Below, one piece after another: positions 43,268 to 52,707 of a stretch of 64,000 nucleotides of DNA. The stretch is from contig JAHCAX010000001.1 of NCBI GenBank assembly GCA_019634675.1, positions 124,001 through 188,000 on the forward strand. The letters are read 5' to 3'. A program made the position numbers and the translations under genes. The notes under the pieces are model-generated. The model worked only from the letters and a program-made list of their open reading frames with translations. It was not told the origin of the DNA and did not search any database. The first letter of the stretch is position 1, and every line of letters begins with the position of its first letter. The DNA comes from Acherontichlamydia pituitae. Its GTDB lineage: Bacteria > Chlamydiota > Chlamydiia > Chlamydiales > Rhabdochlamydiaceae.

Positions 43268-44695
43268 ATGGCATTAGAATTCCTTTCAAGAGTCACTTCC
43301 CAACTATCGTTTGAAAATATACAGCATTTAAAGCAAAGCACCCCGTCTTGGGCCCAGTCTTTTATGCTCTCTGCAGTAGTTCCAAACCCAACCCTCGAGC
43401 GATTTGAATTCCCCACTGGCAGACACCCTCTTGCTGCAATTGCAGAGATGATCGAAAAAATGCGCTCTGGAAGCTTGTCTCTTGCTGATGCTCAAAGAAC
43501 CGTCATCCAACTCGATCCCGCATCGCGATCCCTTTTTCACGACCATGAAACGACCCTCATCGATAATCCCTCCCATTATTTTAATCTGTTCGCAATGGCC
43601 GAAAGCATGGCCAACAGCCAGCGCCCTGTAGACAAAACGGCCGTTCTTGAAGCATTTAACGCTCTGGGAACTCCGCTGCGCAATGCGCTTGCAGGCAAGA
43701 TCTACCATTTTTCTGAAGATCCGACAAAAGGCTGCTGCGACCGATGGGGTGAGCTCCATGCTGCGGACGACTTGTCCTGCCTTCTTAAAGCGATGCAAAG
43801 CCTTACCGGCGACATTTTTGAAGGCTCTTATGAAAAAATTAAAAATTACGCTCTTGGAAAGCTCATTTCCATGCCAAGGGAAAAGCAAGTTCAAGCCCAC
43901 TATGAGATCTACCGGATCGAAAGGCCTGTTACCCAGGACAGCAACTGGGGTGAAAACCATGCTACAGACGACATCCCTCGGTTGATCACAGCCCTGTACC
44001 TCATGGGAAGCATTGAAGGGCCTAAAGCTGCCGGCTGCTACGATAGAAGCTGGGAAACCTATACACAACATGGCTCCTGCATTTTTGACACACCGGGCAG
44101 AAAACTCGAAAAGGGAGAGATCGGCTTCATCAATGGAATGGGAGCAACCCATCACGGCGCAGTTGAAGCAGGTAATTATATACGCGATACCCTCCTGCAA
44201 GGATATGCGATGCGCAACGTTTACGGAGCATGCTACGGTGAATGGAATGTCGCTTCTGCAATGTATGGGCAAAAAGGAATTGCGCTTCCGCAGGCGCGCA
44301 TGCTCGTTAAAAACTGGTCGGAGTTCTTTGCCAGGAGCAATCCCGATGAAAAATTCCTTCAGCTGTGCACGAGCCGCGGAGCAATCGATGTCTATGCAGC
44401 ACTGCAACAGCTGCCAGAGCTCTTGCAAAAGCGCATTTATGTGATTACGATTGCGCCTGGACATATTATTGAAAACACTTCCTGCCTGCGGGCATTCAAC
44501 ATCATCATCCGAGATGATGCTGTTCCTCACTTAGCCATCAATTCCCATTTGATGGACTCTGGCCGTCCAGAAGTGATCATCGTAGGACGCCATGCCGATG
44601 GAAAGCATCCGCACGATGCGATGGGGTCCAGTTATCTCGATGCTGTAAGGCCTTTGGTTGATCAATTCATCCGTACAAATACCATTTCATCTTAA
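43268..44695 (+). CDS. WGExHA-module protein with DUF687-like C-terminal domain
   Basis: 475 residues. Residues about 52-250 form a module (RHPLAAIAEMIEKMRSG at the start) found twice more in the protein at 45117. Inside it a half-unit is repeated: RWGELHAADD and NWGENHATDD, each after an IY-type helix. Residues about 285-470 resemble the chlamydial DUF687 family: NYIRDTLLQGY, VKNWSEFF, LCTSRGAIDVYAAL with S369 at a nucleophile-elbow-like position, and RIYVITIAPGHII. No signal peptide is seen. I do not know its function. A role as secreted or cytosolic lineage-specific protein is possible. Confidence 0.7.
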   Translation: MALEFLSRVTSQLSFENIQHLKQSTPSWAQSFMLSAVVPNPTLERFEFPTGRHPLAAIAEMIEKMRSGSLSLADAQRTVIQLDPASRSLFHDHETTLIDNPSHYFNLFAMAESMANSQRPVDKTAVLEAFNALGTPLRNALAGKIYHFSEDPTKGCCDRWGELHAADDLSCLLKAMQSLTGDIFEGSYEKIKNYALGKLISMPREKQVQAHYEIYRIERPVTQDSNWGENHATDDIPRLITALYLMGSIEGPKAAGCYDRSWETYTQHGSCIFDTPGRKLEKGEIGFINGMGATHHGAVEAGNYIRDTLLQGYAMRNVYGACYGEWNVASAMYGQKGIALPQARMLVKNWSEFFARSNPDEKFLQLCTSRGAIDVYAALQQLPELLQKRIYVITIAPGHIIENTSCLRAFNIIIRDDAVPHLAINSHLMDSGRPEVIIVGRHADGKHPHDAMGSSYLDAVRPLVDQFIRTNTISS

Positions 44696-45116
44696 GCGAT
44701 AGAGGAAAAGGACCAGGCAGGCCATATCTGACTGGTCCATACTGCTAAAATAATCTGTTCTAAGTCGTTAGTTTTTTTAAAAATAAAATACTAACATTTT
44801 TCAAATAGATATTATATCTTCATTTTCAAGTCTAATTTTTGCTATTATACTGCCAAAAAATTTAAGCTGCTCATCTTCTGTAAGAACCTACGAGACTAAC
44901 CGCTATCTAGAAAAGAAAAGTTGAGATGATTTTTAGGTTTTTCGACAAGGAAATACCAATCATTTTTTCGAAGAGGAAACCCTGAAGAGCATTCAAAAGA
45001 TTCTCCAGCTTTTTCTTTAGCATACGGATAGATTCATTTGTCTGACAGACGCTAGAAGTACAGGAATGTGATCCAAGCGCAAAAAATTCATTTACAATTT
45101 AAGGGGCAACAAGGTT
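44696..45116. other. A/T-rich intergenic region with possible promoter and hairpin
   Basis: A 7-bp hairpin, GGACCAG/CTGGTCC (44710-44738), lies just after the 43268 gene. An extended -10-like TGCTATTAT is at 44840-44848. The remaining 250 bases before 45117 form a long untranslated leader or hold a nearer promoter; I see no RNA gene or conserved reading frame. Confidence 0.4.
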
Positions 45117-48100
45117 ATGACTTTTAATTTAAAAAAAATCAATGAACTAACTTCTCAATGGCAATTCCTGACAGCACCCAGCACAGATGCCGTTTTGACC
45201 CAACCATCCGTTGAAGACCTTGAAACACCTTCAGAAAAATTTTTGCGCGAAGTAACAGAGCTCAATCGAAAAACACAAAGTGTTCTCGATAATATCCCCT
45301 TTGCTCCCCCTTCAGGCTTCCGACAACAAAAAGAAAGTAAAAACTGGCATAGCTCTCTTATCAATCTTTCAACAGCATCTCTTAGATCAGTCTCTTTACT
45401 TGAAAGCTTAGCAATTTCTCAAGAAACAGAACCGTTGGCAAATCAAGTTCTTGCAGATTGTTTGGCAACGTCTACAACAACTCGTGCGCTAGCAAAAGCA
45501 TTTCGTTTTCTTATTTCTTCAAGCTACGAGCCTGAAGTTGTTCAAATGATCGCTCAGGTTTTTGGCAACCATGATGCCGCACCTAACCATGAAATTGAAA
45601 AAGTCCCTAAAACATCTGTAAAAAAAGTTTTAGCTGAACTTTATGGCGACGAAATCGTCAAGAACATATTCAAACTTTATAATCTAAGCAAAGCACCAGA
45701 TATCAATGGAGATGATCTACGTGCTCTGTTAGTTGGAATATTAGCAAATTTAGATGAGACCGCTCTTAAGCACATCGTTACACATAAAGAGCGCCATAAA
45801 CAAATCACAGCTTTTGCGTTTTTTGACCAATTCTTAACTCACTCAAACTCTACAACCGAAAAGCGTTTTTCTGAATTGGATGATGATGAATTGACAGCTT
45901 TTCTTAATTGTGTACGCAAAAGCCTCCTCGATGTCGATACCGATGCTTTACTTGCTAGCAAGGCCGATTATCGTCAACAGCTTTTAAGAGATCTTAATTT
46001 GCTCTGCTATTGCAGCCAAGCGACGCTCAATCCGCATTTTTCAATTGGGTTAAATAGTATTCTCCAAACGTTTACAAAAGAAGGCCAGATCAAAGAGACT
46101 CTTATCCCTCTTTCCAACCAAAGCCTCATGCCTCTTTCACAAATATTAGAAGTTGCTCCTAATGAAGAGGCCCATTTTTCTTCAAGCTCAGAACCATCTT
46201 CTTTTTTCCCGGAAGAGACCTTGTCTTGTTACCTTAACGATGCTTCTTTGCATCGGATAAATGCCAAGACTGTGCTTGAAAACCCTGAGCAAGAATCATC
46301 TGTTCTTCCTTCTTTCACTTCTTCTCGTGTCGCACCTACTTCCACATATGAACCATTTGAGTTCCTTCAAAGAAGACATCCACTCGTTGATATTGCTGGA
46401 ATGATTGAGAAAATGAGATCAGGCAAACTGACTATAGTTGGAGCTCAAAGGATTAGAATTGAACTAGACCCAGCAACAAAAGAGCTATTCAATCCTCATG
46501 AATCAGCGCTATTTGAAAATCCAGGATCATTTTTTTATTTGTACGATCTCGTCGAGCGAATGGATGCTCAATTGATCCTTTGTAATAAGGAAGCTGTTTT
46601 AGAAGCGTTTCGAACGCTTGCTGACCCTCTTCGCAACTCCATTGCACGCAAAATTTATCAACTTTCCGACAATCCAACAAAAAAAACTGTCAAAAATTGG
46701 GGAGAAATCCATGCGGCTGATGACCTCCAACTCCTGTTAAAAGCTATCACTCTGATAAAAAATAATATTTTTGATTTTAGCTACAAAAAGATCGAAGATC
46801 ATACAACATCCATACTGAGCTCTCTTTCTCAAGAAAAGGCAATAGAAGTCCATTACGAAATTTATCGAATCGCAAAACCAGAGACGAGTGATCCTCATTG
46901 GGGGGAAAAAAATGTTGCTTCAAAACTTTCCCGCTTAGTTGCAGCATTGCATCTGAGAGGAGTCTTGCCAGGTCCACAACTTGCAAGTTATCCAGAAAGA
47001 GTTGAAGCGCCTCACACTCTTTCCCTGGTTCCATTAGCTCCTGATCCGATTACTTCAAGCGCTCCTTTGGCTATAGCTGTGCAATCCCTACCGATACCTC
47101 CAACTGATCAGTTAAGCGAGTTGCCTAAGCCTAAAGCGGTTTCTCTAAAGCAACATCCTCTTGTTGCACTTGCATCGATGATCGAAAGCTTCCGATCAGG
47201 CTCATTATCCTTCGTGGAAGCGCAGAATGTTGTTGTCCGCTTAGACAGTGAATTAGAGCAACTCTTTGCAAAACATGAACGAGCCTTGATCGCTGATCCA
47301 TCCACTTATTTTCATTTGGCGGAACTCGTCAGGCAAATGGCAAGTGGCAGTATAACTACTAACAAGGAAACTATTTTAGAGGCTTTTCAAAAAACTAGCA
47401 TTCCTTTGCGGAACTCTCTTGCGAAAAAGATCTATGAACTCTCAGAAGCCCCTGATAAAGGTAATGTTTCGAATTGGGGAGAAGTCCACGCTGTCGATGA
47501 TTTAAGCTGCTTAAAACTTGCTATCGATAGTCTGACCGATAATATTTTTAACACCATTTATTCAAAAATCACTCTATTTGCAACTTCAAAACTAGCAACT
47601 CTTGAGAAAAAACAACTATCTCAACTTTATTTTGAGATTCATCGCATCGCAAAGCCAAATACAGAAAATCCAAACTGGGCTGAAGAAAATGCCTTAGCGG
47701 TAACTTCTCGCTTGATTGAAGCCTTGCACTGTACTGGCGTAATTCACATTCCAGAATCTGTTGACCATCAAGATATCGGCTTAAGCGCTCATATGGATTT
47801 TCATCCACCTTTTATTCCTTTAACGCCAAGCCGCGGCGCTTCTTCAAGCAATTCGGAAAGAAACATAAAAGCCCATGGAAACCATCCGACTTCCCCATCT
47901 TCACCCTTCATAAAAGGTACACCGATTAAAACCTTTCAATCTCCTAGCAAAAGTTCTGACAATGTTGGATCCTTTCAAAAATCTTTTGCAATTTCTTCTC
48001 CTTTTTCTCCAAATAAAGGCACACAAGGCATCCCTTCCGCTTCCGTTGTCCGCGTTCTTTTTCCCCCGACCTCTAACAAACCTCCTTTACAATCAGCCCC

Positions 48101-49433
48101 TAACAGATTGCCTGGAATCCCCTTGCCACCTGTTTTTACTCCACTCCCCCCCCCATCTTCAATAAAAGCAAACCCTGAGGAGCTTCACAAACGAAATGAG
48201 CTCAATCGATTAAAAAGGGAATCTGAGGCCCGAGTCAAGTTTTCAGAAATGTATACAACAGTGCCTTTGTCTTCGAGCGACTTGGAAAAAGTTTTTCGAT
48301 TGGAAGGTAATATTTCAAGCTGTAGAACCACAATTAATCTGTTACAAAAACAGGGGGAAGAGACTGGATTTTCAGATAGCATTGTTAAAGCTTTGCTAAG
48401 TTCCATCCAAGCAAATGAAACTGAAATTAAAAAAATCAAAAATTCAGCTCCCATCACTTTTGAAGATTTTACACTCTTTAAAAACCACATCAATAAATTC
48501 ACAACCAATGAAATAAAGCTCATTTTATATCATGTGTCTTTTGATTTGCAGGAACTCCCTGCAATGGCAGAAATGATGGATGATCTCATCGCGTTTTCTT
48601 GTCAATATTCCAATGAGGAACTAAAAAAAGTCGCTAGTGACAACTCAGAATTATATAAAAAGCTATTTGTTGAAGGAGCCAATAGATACGTTTCTCATTT
48701 ACTCGCTACCGTTAAAGTCCGATCAACTAATCCAGCATTAGAGCCTGTTCATGAAATCAGACCCTTTAGAAGAAAAAATAGGGAAGCATTAGAGCAAGCT
48801 TCTTCTGACACCTCCCAAAAGCAGGTCTCAGCAAGACTGGATATGAGTGAAATTGCCAATTTTCACTTTAAACCACGACCAAAGCCGCCGGTAGAAAGAC
48901 CAACAGACAGAGCTTCCGTAAGCAGCACTATGCCTATTTTTCCTCAATTAAAGAGTATAACGCGACACCATCTCCCAAGAGACCTGGATTTAACAGCGTC
49001 TCCATTGAACACTATTGAACTCCAAAAGCAGGAACGGTTAGCGTTACGACAAAAACGGATTGAGGAAGCTCAACAAACTAAAATTGAACACATGAAACTC
49101 GATTTTATACGTGAAAAATTGGTGGTTTTTGCAAAGGAAATATTAAAACCCGACTTGCACTCAGAAGAAACACGGCGAGACTTAGACGATCAACTTAGAC
49201 TATTACCTTCAACCTCAGACAATCAATCCAAACGAGAAGATCTAACACGACAACTACAATCCATTGATTTAAAAATCGAAGAAAAAAAAGAAGAGGCTGA
49301 AAATGCAAGAGACTTCATCATTAACTCAAATACATGGACACCCGAAATCATACATCGTTTTGTCACAACAGAGCGGCTTGAGAAGGCTAGAGCGTATGCT
49401 GAAAAGCAACTAAAAGTCCAAGGCTGGTTATAA
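45117..49433 (+). CDS. large WGExHA-module protein with coiled-coil C-terminus
   Basis: 1438 residues. Residues 1-400 are helical and unrecognised. Two copies of the module shared with the 43268 protein follow, about 419-622 (RRHPLVDIAGMIEKMRSG) and 679-876 (KQHPLVALASMIESFRSG). Each has the internal pair of WGE-type half-units (NWGEIHAADD with HWGEKNVAS; NWGEVHAVDD with NWAEENALA). Residues about 890-1030 are Pro/Ser-rich and disordered. The C-terminal 400 are charged and predicted coiled coil (QERLALRQKRIEEAQQ). No signal peptide or membrane helix is evident. The architecture suggests a scaffold or effector-like protein; that is inference. Confidence 0.7.
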   Translation: MTFNLKKINELTSQWQFLTAPSTDAVLTQPSVEDLETPSEKFLREVTELNRKTQSVLDNIPFAPPSGFRQQKESKNWHSSLINLSTASLRSVSLLESLAISQETEPLANQVLADCLATSTTTRALAKAFRFLISSSYEPEVVQMIAQVFGNHDAAPNHEIEKVPKTSVKKVLAELYGDEIVKNIFKLYNLSKAPDINGDDLRALLVGILANLDETALKHIVTHKERHKQITAFAFFDQFLTHSNSTTEKRFSELDDDELTAFLNCVRKSLLDVDTDALLASKADYRQQLLRDLNLLCYCSQATLNPHFSIGLNSILQTFTKEGQIKETLIPLSNQSLMPLSQILEVAPNEEAHFSSSSEPSSFFPEETLSCYLNDASLHRINAKTVLENPEQESSVLPSFTSSRVAPTSTYEPFEFLQRRHPLVDIAGMIEKMRSGKLTIVGAQRIRIELDPATKELFNPHESALFENPGSFFYLYDLVERMDAQLILCNKEAVLEAFRTLADPLRNSIARKIYQLSDNPTKKTVKNWGEIHAADDLQLLLKAITLIKNNIFDFSYKKIEDHTTSILSSLSQEKAIEVHYEIYRIAKPETSDPHWGEKNVASKLSRLVAALHLRGVLPGPQLASYPERVEAPHTLSLVPLAPDPITSSAPLAIAVQSLPIPPTDQLSELPKPKAVSLKQHPLVALASMIESFRSGSLSFVEAQNVVVRLDSELEQLFAKHERALIADPSTYFHLAELVRQMASGSITTNKETILEAFQKTSIPLRNSLAKKIYELSEAPDKGNVSNWGEVHAVDDLSCLKLAIDSLTDNIFNTIYSKITLFATSKLATLEKKQLSQLYFEIHRIAKPNTENPNWAEENALAVTSRLIEALHCTGVIHIPESVDHQDIGLSAHMDFHPPFIPLTPSRGASSSNSERNIKAHGNHPTSPSSPFIKGTPIKTFQSPSKSSDNVGSFQKSFAISSPFSPNKGTQGIPSASVVRVLFPPTSNKPPLQSAPNRLPGIPLPPVFTPLPPPSSIKANPEELHKRNELNRLKRESEARVKFSEMYTTVPLSSSDLEKVFRLEGNISSCRTTINLLQKQGEETGFSDSIVKALLSSIQANETEIKKIKNSAPITFEDFTLFKNHINKFTTNEIKLILYHVSFDLQELPAMAEMMDDLIAFSCQYSNEELKKVASDNSELYKKLFVEGANRYVSHLLATVKVRSTNPALEPVHEIRPFRRKNREALEQASSDTSQKQVSARLDMSEIANFHFKPRPKPPVERPTDRASVSSTMPIFPQLKSITRHHLPRDLDLTASPLNTIELQKQERLALRQKRIEEAQQTKIEHMKLDFIREKLVVFAKEILKPDLHSEETRRDLDDQLRLLPSTSDNQSKREDLTRQLQSIDLKIEEKKEEAENARDFIINSNTWTPEIIHRFVTTERLEKARAYAEKQLKVQGWL

Positions 49434-49569
49434 GAAGCTGGCCTTAAACTCTGCTTTTGATTTTAGATCCTTTTAACGCCTGAAAAAAGTTTGGAGAGAT
49501 AACGGCTGAAGGCATTTTTTTATCAGCTTGGACATAGAAACTTTCGATAGGTAATTCACAGACATGGGT
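49434..49569. other. intergenic stretch before the transposase remnant
   Basis: No gene or RNA seen. It forms the left part of the 391-base gap between the convergent 45117 and 49825 genes. Confidence 0.4.
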
Positions 49570-49782
49570 TTGATTTAGAAATCGTAAAAAGAACTCCATT
49601 GGGAACGTATCTATGAGCAATGGAAAGCAAACTAGATGCCTGTAAAGATGGCTAGAGGCGTTTTAATCTAGACGTGGACTATTGAAAGAATATTTGCTTG
49701 GATGGGAAGAACTCGACGTCTGCGTAAAGACTACAAACTTTTGCCGGAAGCTAGTGAAACAGCCGTTATCTTTCTATCTTGA
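49570..49782 (+). pseudogene. decayed IS5-type transposase C-terminus
   Basis: The last 35 codons (49675-49782) read WTIERIFAWMGRTRRLRKDY followed by KLLPEASETA. This is the well-conserved end of IS5-family DDE transposases (W-VERTFAWLGR-RRL-KDYE-LPE-SE). Upstream, a FDLEIVKRT-like stretch near 49571-49600 fits the preceding part but is cut by stops and frame changes. No terminal inverted repeats or upstream catalytic region are left, so the element is dead. Confidence 0.72.
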
Positions 49783-49824
49783 AATTGCTATTGAGAAGGC
49801 TAAAAAACGATTACTAAGCACACC

Positions 49825-52707
49825 CTAAGTGCCTAAGTGGACAAAGGCGACGCACTCCTTTTGTTTCATCGCAGCCCACGCATCATAGATAAAAAGGTCC
49901 TCTTTTTTCTCTGCGTTGGTTGCGACGATCGCAGCATCTGCGATATTGAGCAGCGCTTGCCCTTCTACATCCGTTGGCCCTGCGTTGCTGTAGAAGAGGA
50001 CGACATCATAACGGTTTTTCGCTGAATTTAAGAATGCTGCAAGCTTAGGATTGCTGAGCAGCTCCACGCTGAGGCGGGTCGTGCCGCCGCTTGGCAGAAA
50101 ATCAAATGGTAGCTGCTGACGGATCGGGCAGTCGGGAACGTCGCCTTGAAGGTACTGCCACAGTCCTGGCATGTCGCTTGGATGGACGGGCTTATCGAAG
50201 ACATATTGGACGACCAGCACCCGCTTTTGCTGCATCGCCAGCAATTGGGCAAGTGTTTGGGAAAAGTCGGGATTTTTCCCTCCGATGATGGCGCAGGACA
50301 TTCCCTTCACATCGAGCTTAAGGATGAACTGGCTAAGGCGACGGAGCGTTTCTAAATCGACATGGGACAATTGGTCGATTGAGGCATGGCAATAGTCTGA
50401 AAGAGTACCGCAGCTGTAAAATCCAGATAAGCTAAGCGTCTCATGGGACACAGGCATTCCTTTGACTAGCGATCGGGACAAATAATAGGAATAACTGCAG
50501 AGCGCTCCGAGGAAGCCGCCGATCACGGCATAGAACAACAGTTTAGGACTTTTTGGGCTGACAGGTGTTAAGGCTGTATCGAACGGCTTGGAACCGACTT
50601 GATAAAGATGCCGGTCGATGTTCTTGCTTTCCATCAGATGGGCCAGCCCTTCGATCATCTTCATCCCGAGTTCTTTTTTTAGAAGAAGGACATTTTCGCG
50701 GCGCCATTTTTCAGGAAGGTCTTCCATTTTCCGGCTGATCTGATCAAGCTGCTGGTGCAAAAGCTGCTTTTCCTGTTTGAGCAGAGTAATGGTGGTCTTG
50801 CGCAGCGATCTGATCTTATCTTCCATGAGCTTTGTGCGGAGCTTGGTCAGCTCGATGACCTGCAGCAGGTGTTGAGCGATGAACGATTTTTGCGTTTGGA
50901 GCGTCTCTTTGAGATGATCTTGCTCGCGCAAGCTCCGGTTATTGCCGTCTTGCAGCCGCACCGCTGTTTCTCCAGCTTGAAGGACTAGCCCTTGCGTCAC
51001 CGGATCGGATAGGATCGTCGTGATCGAACTGAGCTCGAATTGCGGCTGGTAGAGCTGTTCAGAGAGGTAAACGAGCTGCTTGAGCTGGGCCTGCTGTCCA
51101 TCCCTCTGGTTGTTGTAGTCGAGATAGAGCCGCTGCGCCGTTTCGAGCGTGAGGCCTGCAAATTCATGAGCGGTCGATCCGTGCAGAGCGATATTGTCTT
51201 GCAAGATCTTGATTTTGTTCGCTGTTTGCTCGATGTACTCTTTAATCTGCTCTTTTTCTTTGGAAAAGAGGGGGTGTTTATCTTGGGTGTTTTGGGCGTA
51301 CTGCTTTTGCTGGGAAGCAATCTGCTTGGCCCAGATCGCAACTAAGCTTTTCGGGTCGTTTACCAAATCAAGTCCTGTTGCGACCTCTTTGCCATTTTCC
51401 AATAACTCTAAAAGCTTGGAGGCCTCCTCCTGCTGTTCCGAAAGGGCCAAGACCTCGCTTGACATTCCAGTCTGCAAATCAAAAACGGACTCGGCGCCGC
51501 TATTTTCTTGAAAGCGCTCCTCATCAAGTTCCAATGCGATCAGCTTTTGATCGAGCTCTTTTTTCTGCTCTTCGAGAAGGGTATTTGAACCATTATTTAC
51601 GGATGAAACATGGAGCCATTGCTGATTCGAGTCCAAAAAAACATTGCGCGGACGTTCTTTTGTCTTCAAGTTTGTCTCTTCGCCGTCTTTTTGAGTTTGC
51701 AATCGGTTCAGCTCGAAGTCGATGTCTAACAGCCGTGAAGAATATGCGCTCTGCGGCTCTTGAAGATAATCAAGCTCCTGCGAGAAGCTCATGTATCCGC
51801 CTTCGCTGAGGTTGCCTTTCAAATAGGCGACATGTTCTTGCAGGGAGCTGTCCCATTTCCGGGCAAGCTCTTCCTGCCTCATTTCCAAATAGGACAATTG
51901 ATCGATAGCGATCTCCTCATTTTCATGACGGATCACCTTCTGGCAGCTTTTCATCACTTGGTTCAGGAAATCTGCTGCCAAATACCTGTCCCGGTCTGCA
52001 AACGTGAGAATGAAAAAGCGGCCGTCTTCTTTTAAGGACCTTAGAGAAAAACTTTTGCGGACAGTAGCTGCAACACCGGGCCAAGGAAGGATATTGAGAC
52101 GGTAGAACTGGTTGCTTTTCGCGTTGGATGGGAACTTTGCAAGGTAGCCTGTAAAGAATGGAAGCGAGATCTTTTCGTTGAGGTTCCATTTCCCCAGCTC
52201 AACGCGCCTCTCATCATAAAGCCGGAAAGAGCCATCACCCAGGATTTTGATCAAGAGGGTTTTGGCATTTTCCCCTTCGTACTTTACTTGCCGAAAGACA
52301 AACCGCTCGACATCATCAAGGGGGCGTCCTAGCTCAAGGCTGATATTTTCCCATACCCTTCCAAGCAGATTTGTGATCCGAAAATGGCGGTCCCATTTAA
52401 CTTGCAGGCCCAATTCTTCGACGGCATCGCGCAGAACAGCGCGGGAGGTCAGCAAGGCAGAAGCTCCGAATTCTGAATTAGGGCTGGCCGCTTGGAATAA
52501 ATCTTTAAGATGAAATCTCCCTTCATGGACCGATGCTGCCTGCTTGAAGGTCGCTTCAGCGACAAAACGGGGTTCTTTCACAAGGAAATAAAGGAAAAAA
52601 AAGCACGCGCCGGCCAAGCTGGCCTTTTTAATTTTGGGGAGAGCCTTGTAAAACAACCTCTTCAGGTCGGAAAAGCAGAGGATGATCTCATCTGGATGGG
52701 TTTTCAT
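49825..52707 (-). CDS. Wzc/GumC-like polysaccharide chain-length protein lacking a P-loop
   Basis: 960 residues. A membrane helix lies near 28-45; then a Wzz-type periplasmic region with very long coiled coils (about 270-700), and a second helix near 722-742 after a GSKPFDTALTPVSPKSPK proline-rich stretch typical of the family. The cytoplasmic 200 residues have the BY-kinase shape, but the Walker A site is replaced by IIGGKNPDFSQT (no GK[ST]) and the Walker B strand reads YDVVLFYS without its aspartate. There is no tyrosine cluster at the end. It should control chain length/export without kinase activity. It overlaps the Wza-like gene by four bases. Confidence 0.85.
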   Translation of the reverse strand: MKTHPDEIILCFSDLKRLFYKALPKIKKASLAGACFFFLYFLVKEPRFVAEATFKQAASVHEGRFHLKDLFQAASPNSEFGASALLTSRAVLRDAVEELGLQVKWDRHFRITNLLGRVWENISLELGRPLDDVERFVFRQVKYEGENAKTLLIKILGDGSFRLYDERRVELGKWNLNEKISLPFFTGYLAKFPSNAKSNQFYRLNILPWPGVAATVRKSFSLRSLKEDGRFFILTFADRDRYLAADFLNQVMKSCQKVIRHENEEIAIDQLSYLEMRQEELARKWDSSLQEHVAYLKGNLSEGGYMSFSQELDYLQEPQSAYSSRLLDIDFELNRLQTQKDGEETNLKTKERPRNVFLDSNQQWLHVSSVNNGSNTLLEEQKKELDQKLIALELDEERFQENSGAESVFDLQTGMSSEVLALSEQQEEASKLLELLENGKEVATGLDLVNDPKSLVAIWAKQIASQQKQYAQNTQDKHPLFSKEKEQIKEYIEQTANKIKILQDNIALHGSTAHEFAGLTLETAQRLYLDYNNQRDGQQAQLKQLVYLSEQLYQPQFELSSITTILSDPVTQGLVLQAGETAVRLQDGNNRSLREQDHLKETLQTQKSFIAQHLLQVIELTKLRTKLMEDKIRSLRKTTITLLKQEKQLLHQQLDQISRKMEDLPEKWRRENVLLLKKELGMKMIEGLAHLMESKNIDRHLYQVGSKPFDTALTPVSPKSPKLLFYAVIGGFLGALCSYSYYLSRSLVKGMPVSHETLSLSGFYSCGTLSDYCHASIDQLSHVDLETLRRLSQFILKLDVKGMSCAIIGGKNPDFSQTLAQLLAMQQKRVLVVQYVFDKPVHPSDMPGLWQYLQGDVPDCPIRQQLPFDFLPSGGTTRLSVELLSNPKLAAFLNSAKNRYDVVLFYSNAGPTDVEGQALLNIADAAIVATNAEKKEDLFIYDAWAAMKQKECVAFVHLGT

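Noticed and set aside
43328..44530. 400-codon frame antisense to the 43268 gene
   Set aside because: It mirrors the real gene's codons; the sense frame has modules shared with the neighbouring gene and good upstream signals.
49825..52707. annotation as a tyrosine autokinase
   Set aside because: Walker A and B residues and the tyrosine cluster are absent.
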